In this document: positions 35,386 to 47,028 of the stretch, in pieces
Layout: every line of letters begins with the position of its first letter
Numbering within the stretch: the stretch's first letter is position 1
Assembly: GCF_004337985.1 (NCBI RefSeq)
Contig: NC_043741.1
Span: 5,106,430 to 5,170,429 of the forward strand
Length of the DNA stretch: 64,000 nucleotides
From: Pyricularia pennisetigena
Lineage: Eukaryota > Ascomycota > Sordariomycetes > Magnaporthales > Pyriculariaceae
Direction of reading: 5' to 3'
The notes under the pieces: generated by a model
What the model was told of the DNA's origin: nothing
Databases searched by the model: none
The model's input: only the letters and a program-made list of their open reading frames with translations
Made by a program: the position numbers and the translations under genes

Positions 35386-36727
35386 TTACAACTCCGGCTT
35401 CCCCTTGAAAGCCTCGTCGACTAGCTCAACCGCGTACTCGGCGCAGCCATAAGAACCCTGGTAACCCCAACCTGCATGTCCATAATTGTGCACAACCCAC
35501 GTCCCATCACTTAACCTCTCCTTCTCAATCCTGACGCCTCCCTCCCTGTACGGCCTCAGCCCAACTCCGTGGCGGATGATATCCAATCCAGCGACGCCCT
35601 TCCCATCCGCAATCTCAGGACATAACTCGACCATGCGGGACATGATCCGCACAGCCAGGTTCGGATCCGGGTTAGGATCCCAGTTGCCCTTTTGGTAGCA
35701 CCCACCAATGACCGTCCCTCCACCAGCTGCCCGCGTGATGCAGTACACCAACTCATCAGGGTGCTTTGCGTCTTCGCCGGCGGCCAGGGTTGCGCCCAGC
35801 ATGAGTGGGAGCTCGTTGCGGACGACGACGACCTGGCCCCTGGCGGGCTGCACCGCCGCGTCCATGACGCCGCCCAGCTTGCGCGCCATGATGCCCGTCG
35901 CGTTGACGACCAGGTCGGCCTTGGCCCCGCTATGGTGGCGCGCCGCGGCCTCGGAGATGTGGGCGAGGTTGGCGCGGTGGAAGGCGACGCCGTTGGCCCG
36001 GCACTGGCCTACGAGCCAGGGCAGGTACAGCATAGGGTTGATGCAGACGGAGCCGAACTCGTTGCAAGCCACCACGCCGTCGGGCAGCTCGTCCTTGCCC
36101 AAGGTTCTGAAGTCGTCAAACATCTCGCTGTACCATGGGTCCTCGGCGAAGATGGAGTCCAGGGCGTTCTGGGCTGCTTTGTCTCCCGAGCCAGGTGTGC
36201 GCCGGAACAAGCGTACCTCTGTCGAATACCAAGTCAGTATCTTGGCCAGCTAGAGTTGAAGCCGTAGATGCATACTCAGTAGATTTATCCCGGCTTCGGG
36301 AACTTCTTCCGCCAACCGTTTCAGCTCAGGGAATGTACGCCGCTCCCAGCGGCTGTCTTTCTCGGAATTCATTCTGAGAGGACGCGTAGGAACATTAGTA
36401 TCTCAACAGATGCCATCGAATCGCATCTGAGACCGGATTGGGCAATTCGAGCCTCGATGATATTGCATGAAGGTATTCAACTTGTCTCTTACGGCAAGAC
36501 ATTGGCTCCTGCCCATGGTGAGGCATATTCGATATCATAGTCGCCAGGCATATGCTTCGCAATTACTGTGATATCATTTTCCTTGTTCCGTGAAAGTAGA
36601 AGGGCCGTAGTAAGGCCCGAAACGCCCGCTCTTGTAAGGACTGTGTTAGCACCGCTGATTTATGAAGTGCCCTATAGTCATATATTGTCTACCGCTCAAC
36701 TTACCCTAGTACCACTATTCTTGGCAT
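35386..36727 (-). CDS. D-amino-acid oxidase, FAD-dependent, 4 exons
   Basis: The enzyme oxidatively deaminates D-amino acids to keto acids, ammonia and hydrogen peroxide, usually in peroxisomes. Inferred exons are 36727-36705, 36630-36493, 36373-36276 and 36218-35386, giving 363 residues. The Rossmann motif VVLGAGVSGLTTALLLSR is split by intron 1. Other signatures are YASPWAGANV, the substrate/FAD region DLVVNATGIMARKLGG, RGQVVVVRNE and the C-terminal HNYGHAGWGYQGSYG. The acceptor of intron 1 is an AAG, chosen because it alone restores the glycine-rich loop; this splice site is the weakest part of the model. The C-terminus GKPEL is not a standard peroxisomal SKL-type signal. Confidence 0.87.
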
Positions 36728-36984
36728 CTTTCTGTCGTTTACAGATGAGAGTCGGAATTTTACCAAGAGGCTAATGGGTATCCAGACTCTGTGGTCACCT
36801 CTCTCTGTATTATATAAAAATGAAATCCGAACATCAACCTCTACAATTCACGGAAACTTCGGGTGTAGCAACGCCGCCACTTTATACTAAGCCCGTCCGA
36901 CGTCCCAACCACTGCCTGCCTGTGAGGGGTCTAGCTAGGATAGAATGTTAGCCGTCGGATATCCACACCGAACAAACCTAGATT

Positions 36985-37008
36985 AGGTGCTGTCCATTCC
37001 ACAGCACC
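36985..37008. repeat. Inverted repeat at the left end of the MITE-like element
   Basis: The octamers GGTGCTGT (36986-36993) and ACAGCACC (37001-37008) are perfect reverse complements around seven bases. GGTGCTGT is also the terminal sequence of the right end of the element, so an extra terminus lies just outside the left end. Confidence 0.6.
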
Positions 37009-37539
37009 GGTCTAAAAATAACGCAACGATCCCCAATTCCTAGCAAAAGTCACCATTTTCACAGAACCATAACTTTTCCAGTATAGGAATTACAAGTTCG
37101 TCAGTTGGGAGTTATATTCAGATCCAATCAAATAAACATATATGGAAGTTTTGTTTTATTTGGTTATACGTTGCATATTGCTGTCACGGTTAAAGGCGAC
37201 ACGCCTTATAATTGGGACCGACGAAGCATATGCTAAGTGCAGGTACTGCTGGACCTTTTGATCTATTGCCGTATGCGTTGCATCGTCCGGCGCCCACGCG
37301 TGACAATTAGGTAAAAATATTGGAATTTGAATAAAATGCATCCCCTGCAAATCCCCTGTAACCCGCCATAATAAACTTTTTCAACATTGACTCTTTTATA
37401 TTTATATTTATAATTGCTTTTCTAATTAAAACTTTGCAATACTGTTATATAATATGTAAACCTCTTCAATTTTAATTATTTATAAATTCTTATTCGTTAA
37501 CATTTCGGGATGGTTGCGTTATTCTTGGACAGGTGCTGT
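37001..37539. mobile_element. MITE-like non-autonomous DNA element, copy 1 (539 bp)
   Basis: The left terminus (37001-37033) and right terminus (37507-37539) are 33-base inverted repeats. The left begins ACAGCACCGGTCTAAAAATA and the right ends TTCTTGGACAGGTGCTGT; the shared inner part is AATAACGCAAC followed by (C/G)ATCCC. They differ at about five positions. The interior is AT-rich, has no open frame for a transposase, and aligns along its length with copy 2. The right end is followed by A, giving CTG-TA, compatible with a TA target site, but the left flank does not preserve it. I infer a Tc1/mariner-like or related family. Confidence 0.75.
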
Positions 37540-37956
37540 ACCGTTTATATGAATAATTGGATCCCAATCGAGCAACCCCCGCGTCCTTCCGATCAAGCCC
37601 GCCTTTTCCGTCGGAGAACGTATTCAAGGTCCTCGCCCACCATGTAATTTTGAATTGCGTCTGGTGATATGTACGCCAAATAATTCTAGCGATAAGAACC
37701 AACCAATTGCCCATTGTTATTGGAGTCGCGGTGACGAGTTTTTGAAAACGTATGGGGAGATACGCCGATCCCGGCATGAGCTCTGATAGGACGAGCAGTT
37801 CATGGACAGGGAGGCCGATTGCAGGCATATAGTATCTGTTTGTTTTGATAGAATTGATAGGCGTCTTCCAAACTTCTATCTAGCTGCTATCTGACCATTA
37901 TGGCTGCAAGCATCAGACATAACCAAATCCAACTAGCAAAGCTTCCCGTCTACCTC

Positions 37957-39307
<1,351 letters not shown>

Positions 39308-40849
39308 GTTGTAGATGTTGTGAGTTATGATTGTCTTCTACGCTGTTGTGTCGTGGTTGAAAGCAGAATTGAGAGTCTCAACTGGAAACAGTCATTGCCA
39401 AGAATTGGATAGAAAGAGCCAACATCGGATTGGGATGCGTCACTGTGGGCCAACTGAGACAGGGGCAAAGCCTCATTGAATCCCAATTCATCCATCAATT
39501 GTAGCTGTCGTCCATGGGGAGCCTCCGTACGGTAGGTCGCGGTAAACCTTTTTGAAAGATATGTCAGCGGTTTAAATTGTTGGATAATAATCACAAAAGT
39601 ATAGTTGAACTTGAACACTTACTTATCATCATGGCCTACCTACCTATCTACCGACCTAATTGCCGCGGGGGCTACAGCGCATACGACAAGGTGTATGTGT
39701 TGGCGGATGGGTCCCAGATTCACCGGAATGCTGCAAATACTGCAAATGCCACACGCATTCGGTAATGGGCGCCCTAGAGTAAGATTAGGTTTGATTGTGC
39801 TGACGTTCCAGCGAGCTCAATCGGCCTCTCCATTGTTGCTATCATATTTTGTACCACGAAAACGCACATTGTCTCATGACTGGATATCGGCGGTCGAGAC
39901 AATCAATTCAAAATCGTGCAAATGCGATGATAGATGCGGTCTGGAGTCAATGTCAATGTGCGGTGCTGTAGAGGCACAGAAATTAATTCGGGTTGGCTTT
40001 GTCCGTCGGCGGGTCATCACGTGAAACCATCCAATGGTTGGCTTGCCACCATCCCGCTTGAGGTAGACGGCTGGCTCGACAATAATGATCGCAAACGTCA
40101 AAACAGAGGACCCCCGACAATGAGCAACAGCCCTCTACCAATTGTTCTCGCCTGATACTACCCCAATTAATTGCAACGGATCCGGGGTCTAATGTTTCCG
40201 GCATTTGCGTGCGTTTCTTTGACCGAAAGCTTCAACCCAAGACGTATTACCGATTTCAATCCTGTAGCTCAGCCAGTCAAGTCAGTTGCGGCGCCCAGCA
40301 CTCTGCCATGATTGCATCGGCGGTCTTCAAAACCTGCGGCGCGTGCACTTCTCTTTGCTCGCGGCATCTTTTCGAGCTTGTACTTCTTTTTCATTGCAAC
40401 TTGCGAACAACCGGAAGCTGACCCGGGGTGTCAACCTTTCTTGAATCTCACCGCTTCCACTAATAAACGCGTCTGTTGACGCGACTCGGCTCTATCACCA
40501 AAAACTTCTCCACCTACCTACGGTGTATTCTCCACTTCATCTTGTGCAAGCCACGGCTTGCTTCTGACTGTGAGTTGATCTCTACGGAGGCATACATGAC
40601 AGCACCACTGATGAATCTTGCTGCTTTGATTTTTGTTGTCGGCCGTCACAAATCTAGCGCAATTCTCATTCTCACTCACTCTGAAACTCTCTTTGCTCAC
40701 TGTTTTGCGCCTAGCATCTCATACACTTGTTTCTCACCCTCACCTCACCAAATGCAACTCCCGGCTGCAATTGATTTACTGACATTGATGCAGCATCCCT
40801 GCGCTTTTCGCTGAGAATTCAACCAGAGCGAATCTTGGGAGGCGCCACC
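39308..40849. other. Divergent promoter region between GAL10 and SAD1
   Basis: No gene is supported. The stretch should hold promoters and leaders of both neighbours. CT-rich stretches occur close to the SAD1 start codon (40730-40830). Confidence 0.5.
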
Positions 40850-43800
40850 ATGCCACCACCTCCTCCTCCTGTACGGACTTACCCGCAATCCCCATTTCTT
40901 GGGTCTGTCCGTCAGCAAGGTGTCAGGGCTCCCTCTCGCGTCAGGTCTGTGGCCAATGATGCGGCAAATAATGCGGATCAACCCAATGCTTCTCCGGCCG
41001 CTACGATGGTGGCTGCCGCCGCCACTCTTGCATCGGGCTTGTCACCGCGACCTCAAAAGTTCAGCACCAACTACGGCTCAGAGGCCTTTCAGCCCTTCTC
41101 TCTCGATCATAGTCGCAACTACGCCATGCAGAGCACAGATCTCGGATCGGCACTGGCCCGTGCGACCAGGACGATTCAGGCCGAAAAGCCCAAGGGAGAT
41201 GTCGACGCGACAGGTACTGAGAATGCCGCTGCACCTGCCAACTCATTACTGGGCAAGCGCAAAGAACTTGATCTCGCCGCAGGCAGCAGGGACCCAAAGC
41301 GTCAAAAGACGACCCAGGAAGCTGATGAGCTGGCCGGTGAAGACCAACGCTCTGCGGCAGCTGGGCCTCGTGACCGGCGCGGAACTTCCGCTTCGCGTCA
41401 AAAAAGCCAGGAACCGCCAGCCGCAGCTGGCCCTTCTAGGTCTGCCGAGTCAGGAACAGACGGCAGCGCTTCCGGGTCACCAACGGACGGTGGATCGACA
41501 TTGATGAGGCGCACGCGCCGGGGTGCTGCCAAGTCATCGGTAAATGCCACTGCACCCACCCCTCCCGAGCCTCCAAAAACTTGGGATGATCTTCCCGTAT
41601 CGCGGCAGGCCCAAAGGGCTAGAAATACAAGGTCTGAGAGACCCGCGGTGCAACCGACCCAGGAAGAAACCGCCATTGAGGAAGGCGACGACGTGAACAT
41701 GATAGATCTCGAGGAAGAATTAGGGGATGAGGAGCCGGCCCCGCAAACGCCGGACCGGCAGAATGGAGATTTCCTACAAGTACCAGACGCCCGCTCCTCT
41801 GTTGCGCCCACAGAAAAGAGCTACAACACCGAAAGTATGATTTACCGGGATACGAGACTTTCAACACCTCAGGATCCTCCCTCGCGCCCTCCCTCAAGTC
41901 CTCCTGTCCTAGCCGCTCCTGCCTCGGGCGATGCAGCACTTGATACGAGTACACCCACCGAGCATCAGACAAGGACTTCACGCGGAGCTGGTGACCCTGG
42001 AGACTTGGCGACACCTTCTCCAGAGCCCAACCCCCCTACGAATCCAGCGGTTACAGCCGCCAATCCAGGGGATGAGACGAACGCAGAAGTGAACATCATC
42101 AATCCCTTGAACCCTACGCCGCTGCTCCGTAGAACCCAGTTATCGTTCCCCAGAGCGCAAACTCCGGAGTCGCAGACTTACAACTGGAACTCCAGCCCCA
42201 ACCACCGAGGCATCAGGTCCCATTCAGACTCACCTAACTCGAACCGCTACGTCGCCACACATATGAGCCATAATCTCGAAAGCAACTACCTCGCCCCTGA
42301 TATGTCCGAATACGAAGACGGGCATGAACGTGCAACCAGAGCGCGTCAGCAGCAGATTCGCAACAGTCTTCTACCTCCCGACCGCGTGGAAGATTCGGAA
42401 CCCATTCGGGACATCGGTGCTGCTCCAGCAAGGCCGGACTTGATGTCCGGCTTCGTGCGTGCGCACACTGAAGCCCCTGAGGCCCGAATCAGGAACCCTG
42501 CGGGAGCCCGAGGTTTGTTCGCCCTTGATAACGAGACAGTTCGCTCTCGGAGACGCGAATCTCTTTTTGACGGTGCGCGCCGAAGTGACAACCAGAGCCA
42601 GGACAGGGGTGCGCCTCGAAGTGGCACCCAGAGCCAGGGCGGAGATGCGCTTCGAAGTGAGGCCCAGCCTCAGAGCGGAGATGCGCCTCGGGGTGACATC
42701 CAAAGCCAGGGCCATGGTGCCCCTTTGAATCGCCGTCAGAGCCAGGGCAGAGATGCGCCTCAAAGTGATACCCAGACCCACAGCTCGAAAGGCAAAAAGC
42801 TTCGCGAATGGGCACAGGCACTCGGCACAGGATGGACTCATTTAAGTGGATTCATCTGGACAATCTTTGACACCCTCAGCCAGTGGCAGGCTTATCTGGT
42901 CCGACGCGTCTGGGATATCGTTCAGGCGCTTACCAAAGCGCCGGCTCATTTGGCTTCATATCTGTGGAAACATTTTACCCTTGGGCGTCTGCTTGTTCCC
43001 CTTTTACTTGCATTTATGGCTATTGCAATTGCTTCATCCTATGACCGGCCCGTGAGCTTTGAGGGTATTTCGTTGAACAACGGGAATAGGTGGCATGGTT
43101 GGCAAGACTGGAAGAACAACCTCGGTCAGCTCGTGTCGCCATCCTTTGGCCACAGTCTACCAGGAACCAATGGAAACTACAGCAAGATCGTGGCAGCTTT
43201 CAAGAGCCATGACAAAGACATCCACGAAATCAAGGACAAGGCGATGGTGCAAGACGCCGCTCTGGCAAAGCTGGAGCAAATCCTGCCAGAGTTCGTGCGC
43301 ATGCCGGGCGACAAGGTGCCTCACCAGTTTTATGTCGCGGTCAGGGATCTGATGCAAAAGGATCCACTGATTCCCACCTTGGACAAGGAGGGTAATATCT
43401 CGGAGGACCATGCCAAGGCTATCGAGAAGCACATTACAACATTCTTTTGGCGCTGGCTCAAGGAAAACTCGCGCCAAATTCGACAAATCGCCGGCATTGG
43501 TCAAGATTCTCAGTTGTCGGACGAGGAGTTGAACAGAGTTGTTCGTCGGGTGGCCGAGGAAAAGCGGTTTGAGGTCGTGAGCAAGGATGAATTCCTTCAG
43601 ATTCTCAAGAAGCAGCTCACGAAACATCATGATGAGACTGCTAGTCAAATGAAGGATTTCGAAGTCAAGCTCGTCGAATTCCGCCGCCAGCTTCAGCAGG
43701 TTATGGGCAAATCATCCATGTCCATGTCGAAAGAGCAAATGCAACAGAATCTTGACAAGGCTCTTCATAAGTTTGCTGGCAATGCGCTGCTCGAGTCCTT

Positions 43801-44533
43801 CGCAAAGGGCCGGATAAAGGCCACTGATGAAGAGGTCATCAGCGCCGTGAACCACTTCTCAATCAGATCCGGTGCTATGATCGACGTTTATCGCACCAGC
43901 CCAGCCTACAAATGGCCGAACAAGGCGCACCTTGGACACAAAAGGTTCCAGACGGAGAACAAGAATGGTCCTATCAAGAGTCCCATCTACGCGGGAAGCG
44001 TTCTGGACCCTTGGGAGGCTGACGGTGACTGCTGGTGTGGAGGAACAGGGCAGTCGCCGAACCGCCGCCTAAAAAGCACCGGCGAGACACACAAGGTTCC
44101 CGCTATGGCGGCCGACATCGCCATCATGACAAAGCGCGTCATCCCGCAGGTGCTGAGGCTCGAGCACATCAGCGCCAAGGAGACGGTAGAGCCTGAATCG
44201 ATGCCAAAGGAGGTCGAAGTTTGGATCCAGCTCGATGAGGACCAGGAAATGTTCGACCACGCTCTCTCGTGGTCGATGGCATACTTTCCTGATGTTGATC
44301 GCTACGATCCTCTATTTGCTGATAAGTTTGTCAAGATTGGCCACTTTTTATACCCGAACGAGACCGAAGTGGGCCACTCTGGTGAGAACTTTTACCTTCC
44401 AAAGGATGTGTATCAGTTCGGGTTCGCCACGACAAAGTTCCTCATCCGTGCCAAGAACAACTATGGCGCCGATGACCATACTTGCTTCTACCAGCTTTTG
44501 CTGAATGGCAAACTGCTGCCGATGGATGAGTGA
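40850..44533 (+). CDS. SAD1: SUN-domain nuclear envelope / spindle pole body protein
   Basis: SUN proteins sit in the inner nuclear membrane and pair with KASH proteins to join the nucleus or spindle pole body to the cytoskeleton. This is a single-exon gene of 1227 residues; the ATG at 40850 has an ideal context (GCCACCATG). The long nucleoplasmic N-terminus is disordered, Ser/Pro-rich, with a basic segment near residue 140 (LLGKRKELD, KRQKTT). A 12-residue tandem repeat occupies about residues 575-647. The membrane helix is LLVPLLLAFMAIAIASS (about 714-731). A coiled-coil-rich lumenal region follows. The C-terminal SUN domain (about 1040-1227) includes WEADGDCWCGGTGQ, RVIPQVLRLEHISAKET and FGFATTKFLIRAKNNYG. 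It is larger than fission yeast Sad1 (514), mainly through the N-terminal extension. Confidence 0.92.
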   Translation: MPPPPPPVRTYPQSPFLGSVRQQGVRAPSRVRSVANDAANNADQPNASPAATMVAAAATLASGLSPRPQKFSTNYGSEAFQPFSLDHSRNYAMQSTDLGSALARATRTIQAEKPKGDVDATGTENAAAPANSLLGKRKELDLAAGSRDPKRQKTTQEADELAGEDQRSAAAGPRDRRGTSASRQKSQEPPAAAGPSRSAESGTDGSASGSPTDGGSTLMRRTRRGAAKSSVNATAPTPPEPPKTWDDLPVSRQAQRARNTRSERPAVQPTQEETAIEEGDDVNMIDLEEELGDEEPAPQTPDRQNGDFLQVPDARSSVAPTEKSYNTESMIYRDTRLSTPQDPPSRPPSSPPVLAAPASGDAALDTSTPTEHQTRTSRGAGDPGDLATPSPEPNPPTNPAVTAANPGDETNAEVNIINPLNPTPLLRRTQLSFPRAQTPESQTYNWNSSPNHRGIRSHSDSPNSNRYVATHMSHNLESNYLAPDMSEYEDGHERATRARQQQIRNSLLPPDRVEDSEPIRDIGAAPARPDLMSGFVRAHTEAPEARIRNPAGARGLFALDNETVRSRRRESLFDGARRSDNQSQDRGAPRSGTQSQGGDALRSEAQPQSGDAPRGDIQSQGHGAPLNRRQSQGRDAPQSDTQTHSSKGKKLREWAQALGTGWTHLSGFIWTIFDTLSQWQAYLVRRVWDIVQALTKAPAHLASYLWKHFTLGRLLVPLLLAFMAIAIASSYDRPVSFEGISLNNGNRWHGWQDWKNNLGQLVSPSFGHSLPGTNGNYSKIVAAFKSHDKDIHEIKDKAMVQDAALAKLEQILPEFVRMPGDKVPHQFYVAVRDLMQKDPLIPTLDKEGNISEDHAKAIEKHITTFFWRWLKENSRQIRQIAGIGQDSQLSDEELNRVVRRVAEEKRFEVVSKDEFLQILKKQLTKHHDETASQMKDFEVKLVEFRRQLQQVMGKSSMSMSKEQMQQNLDKALHKFAGNALLESFAKGRIKATDEEVISAVNHFSIRSGAMIDVYRTSPAYKWPNKAHLGHKRFQTENKNGPIKSPIYAGSVLDPWEADGDCWCGGTGQSPNRRLKSTGETHKVPAMAADIAIMTKRVIPQVLRLEHISAKETVEPESMPKEVEVWIQLDEDQEMFDHALSWSMAYFPDVDRYDPLFADKFVKIGHFLYPNETEVGHSGENFYLPKDVYQFGFATTKFLIRAKNNYGADDHTCFYQLLLNGKLLPMDE
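42574..42790 (+). repeat. 36-bp coding minisatellite in SAD1, about six units
   Basis: The encoded units run RSDNQSQDRGAP, RSGTQSQGGDAL, RSEAQPQSGDAP, RGDIQSQGHGAP, LNRRQSQGRDAP, then a decayed QSDTQTHSSKGK. Period is 12 residues or 36 bases, so copy-number changes keep the frame. Confidence 0.85.
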
Positions 44534-45089
44534 GAGGGGTTTGTCTCTTTGTGTTTTTGCCATCAAGTGGTGGCGCATCTGATCTATTTCGATTTTTATT
44601 CACGATGAGGACATTTGCGAAAAAGAATTATCATGATTTGGTGGCACTGCGTGCATTTGTTTACTCGATTCGGTTGGCAGTTGGTTCTGGTCGTTGTTGG
44701 GCGTCTTCTAGAATTGCTTGGCGTTCAGTGAGATACCCTGGGAGAAATTTCGTTTGGTGTTATTTTTTCTTCTTCCTTATTTATCTCTCTTATTTGATTC
44801 AGCTGCATTGAGGAATGGACTCGCCACGGTAATAGTTTTGGTTTCTCATGGCGCATGGTGTCTGGGGTTCTGCTTTATTAGTTCTCTATCAAGGCGGCTC
44901 TCTCTCTCCGCCCGTTTTTGATGAGAAAACATTCAACTCATTTTTTTCCCCCGCAGTTCCGTCTGGATAAAGAGCCTACTGATACCAATCCGACCGTGAT
45001 GTCAATTGACGATTCTAGTTCCTTTCCAAAGCCTTTGCGTATCCGAGTCCTTGCATCAAAAGACGGCAGACACCCAATGACGACAAAGA
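44534..45089. other. Intergenic region downstream of SAD1
   Basis: T-rich 3' region of SAD1; no gene. The right part may hold unrecognisable sequence at the C-terminal end of the GH115 relic. Confidence 0.5.
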
Positions 45090-45739
45090 ACCAGAGCCCA
45101 CCAGCCCCGACATTGAGCCTCACAGCCTCACCCTCCCGCGGCACGGCGAAACGCGATGTCGTAAAGCTGCCCTGGCGGCCCCACACGGCTTCGGTGACGG
45201 CGTAGGTGAGCGACTTGCGGTCGTCCAGGTAGTTGTGCGTCGGCGGAATGAAGACGGTCACGTTGGCGGCCGAGTGGTTGCTGAAGAGGTAAACGTCGTA
45301 TTCGAGGGCGGGCGCCCCCTATGTCGTCACCTTATTCGTGTCCAGAGGCCACAGCCAACCCCCGACATGGTCCTCCCCTAGTTTTTGAAGGTGTGGTAGG
45401 AGAGGCTGGCGGTGGTGTTGGACGGTGGCGAGGCGTTGATGAAGCGCTGGTAGTGCTCGCCCTCGATACTGACCATGCCGTCGGCTTCAATGAAGCCCTC
45501 GCTGTAGTTGCCAGGCACGGAGCGCTTGCTGATAGGCACCTGCACATCGCTAGTCCGTACCCGTACTTGTCTATGCCGCCACAGATGGTTGTGATATTGA
45601 TGTATACCGCTGTGCTGGTCACGTTGGACGGCACGGCGTCCCAGTCGACCTTGAAAAAAACCCGCGTGTCGTCTTGGCCACCGAAGCGTTTCGTTGTAGC
45701 CAACAACTTCAGCCAGGGCTGCCATGGCTTGTCTTCCAC
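45090..45739 (-). pseudogene. Relic of a GH115 alpha-glucuronidase C-terminal region
   Basis: Fragments in order on the minus strand resemble the C-terminal half of fungal glycoside hydrolase family 115: PWLKLLATTKRFGGQDDTRV with FFKVDWDAVP (45739-45580), then in another frame GFIEADGMVSIEGEHYQRF (about 45500-45440), a TAG stop after YHTFKN (45380), a short piece reading GWLWPLDTNKVTT, then EYDVYLFSNHSAANVTVFIP, PPTHNYLDDRKSLTYAV and VWGRQGSFTTSRFAV (45310-45140). At least two frameshifts and two stops interrupt it. The N-terminal catalytic region, several hundred residues, is absent upstream. Intact members remove glucuronic acid from xylan. The family call rests on recall of the EGEHY-type and SNHSAANVTV-type motifs. 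Confidence 0.6.
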
Positions 45740-46391
45740 TCGCAGATGTCGACGCCGCGGGAACAGTTTACCTACCTGCCACTGATTTTAAAAAGATGCT
45801 CCTCCCTCAAAAGTTGCTCTGAAAACCACCTGGAAAGGGGAAGGCGGCCTTCCAAATTAGGAACTGGACGCGCCTTCCACATTTGAGCTCTGCGCGACAA
45901 ACGGTAAAAGCCATATAGGCACTTACCTAAATAGGTGGGCAGGCTCGCCTCTACCAGTCGAAGCCTCCAGTCAAGTGAAAGCACTCTTTCAGTGCTGTCT
46001 AGACCCCTAAACTGTTAGCAGGAAGGAGATACTTCCAAACTTTTACCGGTGTGGAAGGGACCTTTTGTTATTGCCAGTCAGTATTAGAAAACTCGACAGT
46101 GCAAGGGAGAAGAGACGGAGAAGCAGTACCTGCCAGAAAGGTACATGGTTACGATATTAACATATGAAAAGAGTCAAGGCATAAGGTACGAGGGTTTCCT
46201 GCGGGAAACGTGAATAGATTAGAGATATTATTGATGGAAAATAGTTGGGATGAGGTTCTCACGACGGCTTGCAATTTTGCTGAATTCGGAAGGAGTGTGT
46301 TTAATGGTTGCCCAAACCACCACAACCTCTGAACCTGAACCTTTACCAAATATAATTAACCTAGTGAGCAGCAGGTCTCCATCAAATGTGC
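45740..46391. other. Intergenic region between the GH115 relic and tRNA-Lys
   Basis: No gene is seen. The missing 5' part of the GH115 gene should lie here if it were intact, but no frame continues it. Confidence 0.5.
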
Positions 46392-46478
46392 GCCCGGCTA
46401 GCTCAATCGGTAGAGCGTGAGACTCTTAAGAACTTACGGTTCATCTCAAGGCTGTGGGTTCGACCCCCACGTCGGGCT
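46392..46478 (+). tRNA. tRNA-Lys (CTT) with a 14-nt intron
   Basis: The acceptor stem is GCCCGGC pairing with GTCGGGC (one G-T pair). The D stem is GCTC/GAGC with the loop AATCGGTA. The anticodon stem is TGAGA/TCTCA, with the loop CT-CTT-A giving anticodon CTT. The T arm is GTGGG-TTCGACC-CCCAC. A 14-base intron (46429-46442) interrupts the anticodon loop one base after the anticodon, the standard eukaryotic position. Confidence 0.95.
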
Positions 46479-46723
46479 CAATTCCTGACCAGCGCACTTT
46501 TTTGCCCTTTTGATTCCTTGCTTTTAGACCCCCAAACGGGTTTTCAAGAGTGTTTTCTTTTATCTGGTACAGAATCGAGCATGTAGATATTTGCTAGACG
46601 GATGTTTACAAGGATGAAAATGCAAGCCATCGAGTTAATTTTCACATCATGGAGAGCTGGGCTTCGTCAACAAAGGGATAAGGCTCATCCTCAACTTCTT
46701 CTTACCTCGTTTTTTCTTTCTTC

Positions 46724-46755
<32 letters not shown>

Positions 46756-47028
46756 NNTTTTTTGCTTTACTTGTTTCAACTTCCTGGCGCACATACAAGT
46801 GGGTAATCCACAGTATCCTATTTGCCGAGGGCTGGGACACTATTCTCTTATTACTATCTCAACAAAACCGGTCATATCAGCTTTTTTTCAGCCCTTTGGC
46901 ATAAAACACAACAGAAGTCAATCCTGGATTCGTTTCTTCTATATAGGCCGAAAGGTCGCTTAAATCTAAAACCTTCCAATCAGAACAACCTGAGTTTTTC
47001 ATGTCTGCACACCGTCGCCTGCTTCAAG
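46479..47028. other. Intergenic region with a T tract and two undetermined bases
   Basis: No gene. A T run (46732-46763) is interrupted by two N at 46756-46757, again an unresolved homopolymer. Confidence 0.6.

Larger units (their letters stand above)
36728..37956. other. Intergenic region, mostly occupied by a MITE-like element
   Basis: No gene is supported. The AT-rich core (37001-37539) is a repeat element listed separately. An open frame across its right end and beyond (37490-37828, minus) shows no recognisable sequence. Confidence 0.5.

Noticed and set aside
37490..37828. 112-codon minus-strand frame overlapping the right end of the MITE-like element
   Set aside because: No transposase motif or other recognisable sequence; it starts within unrelated flanking DNA.
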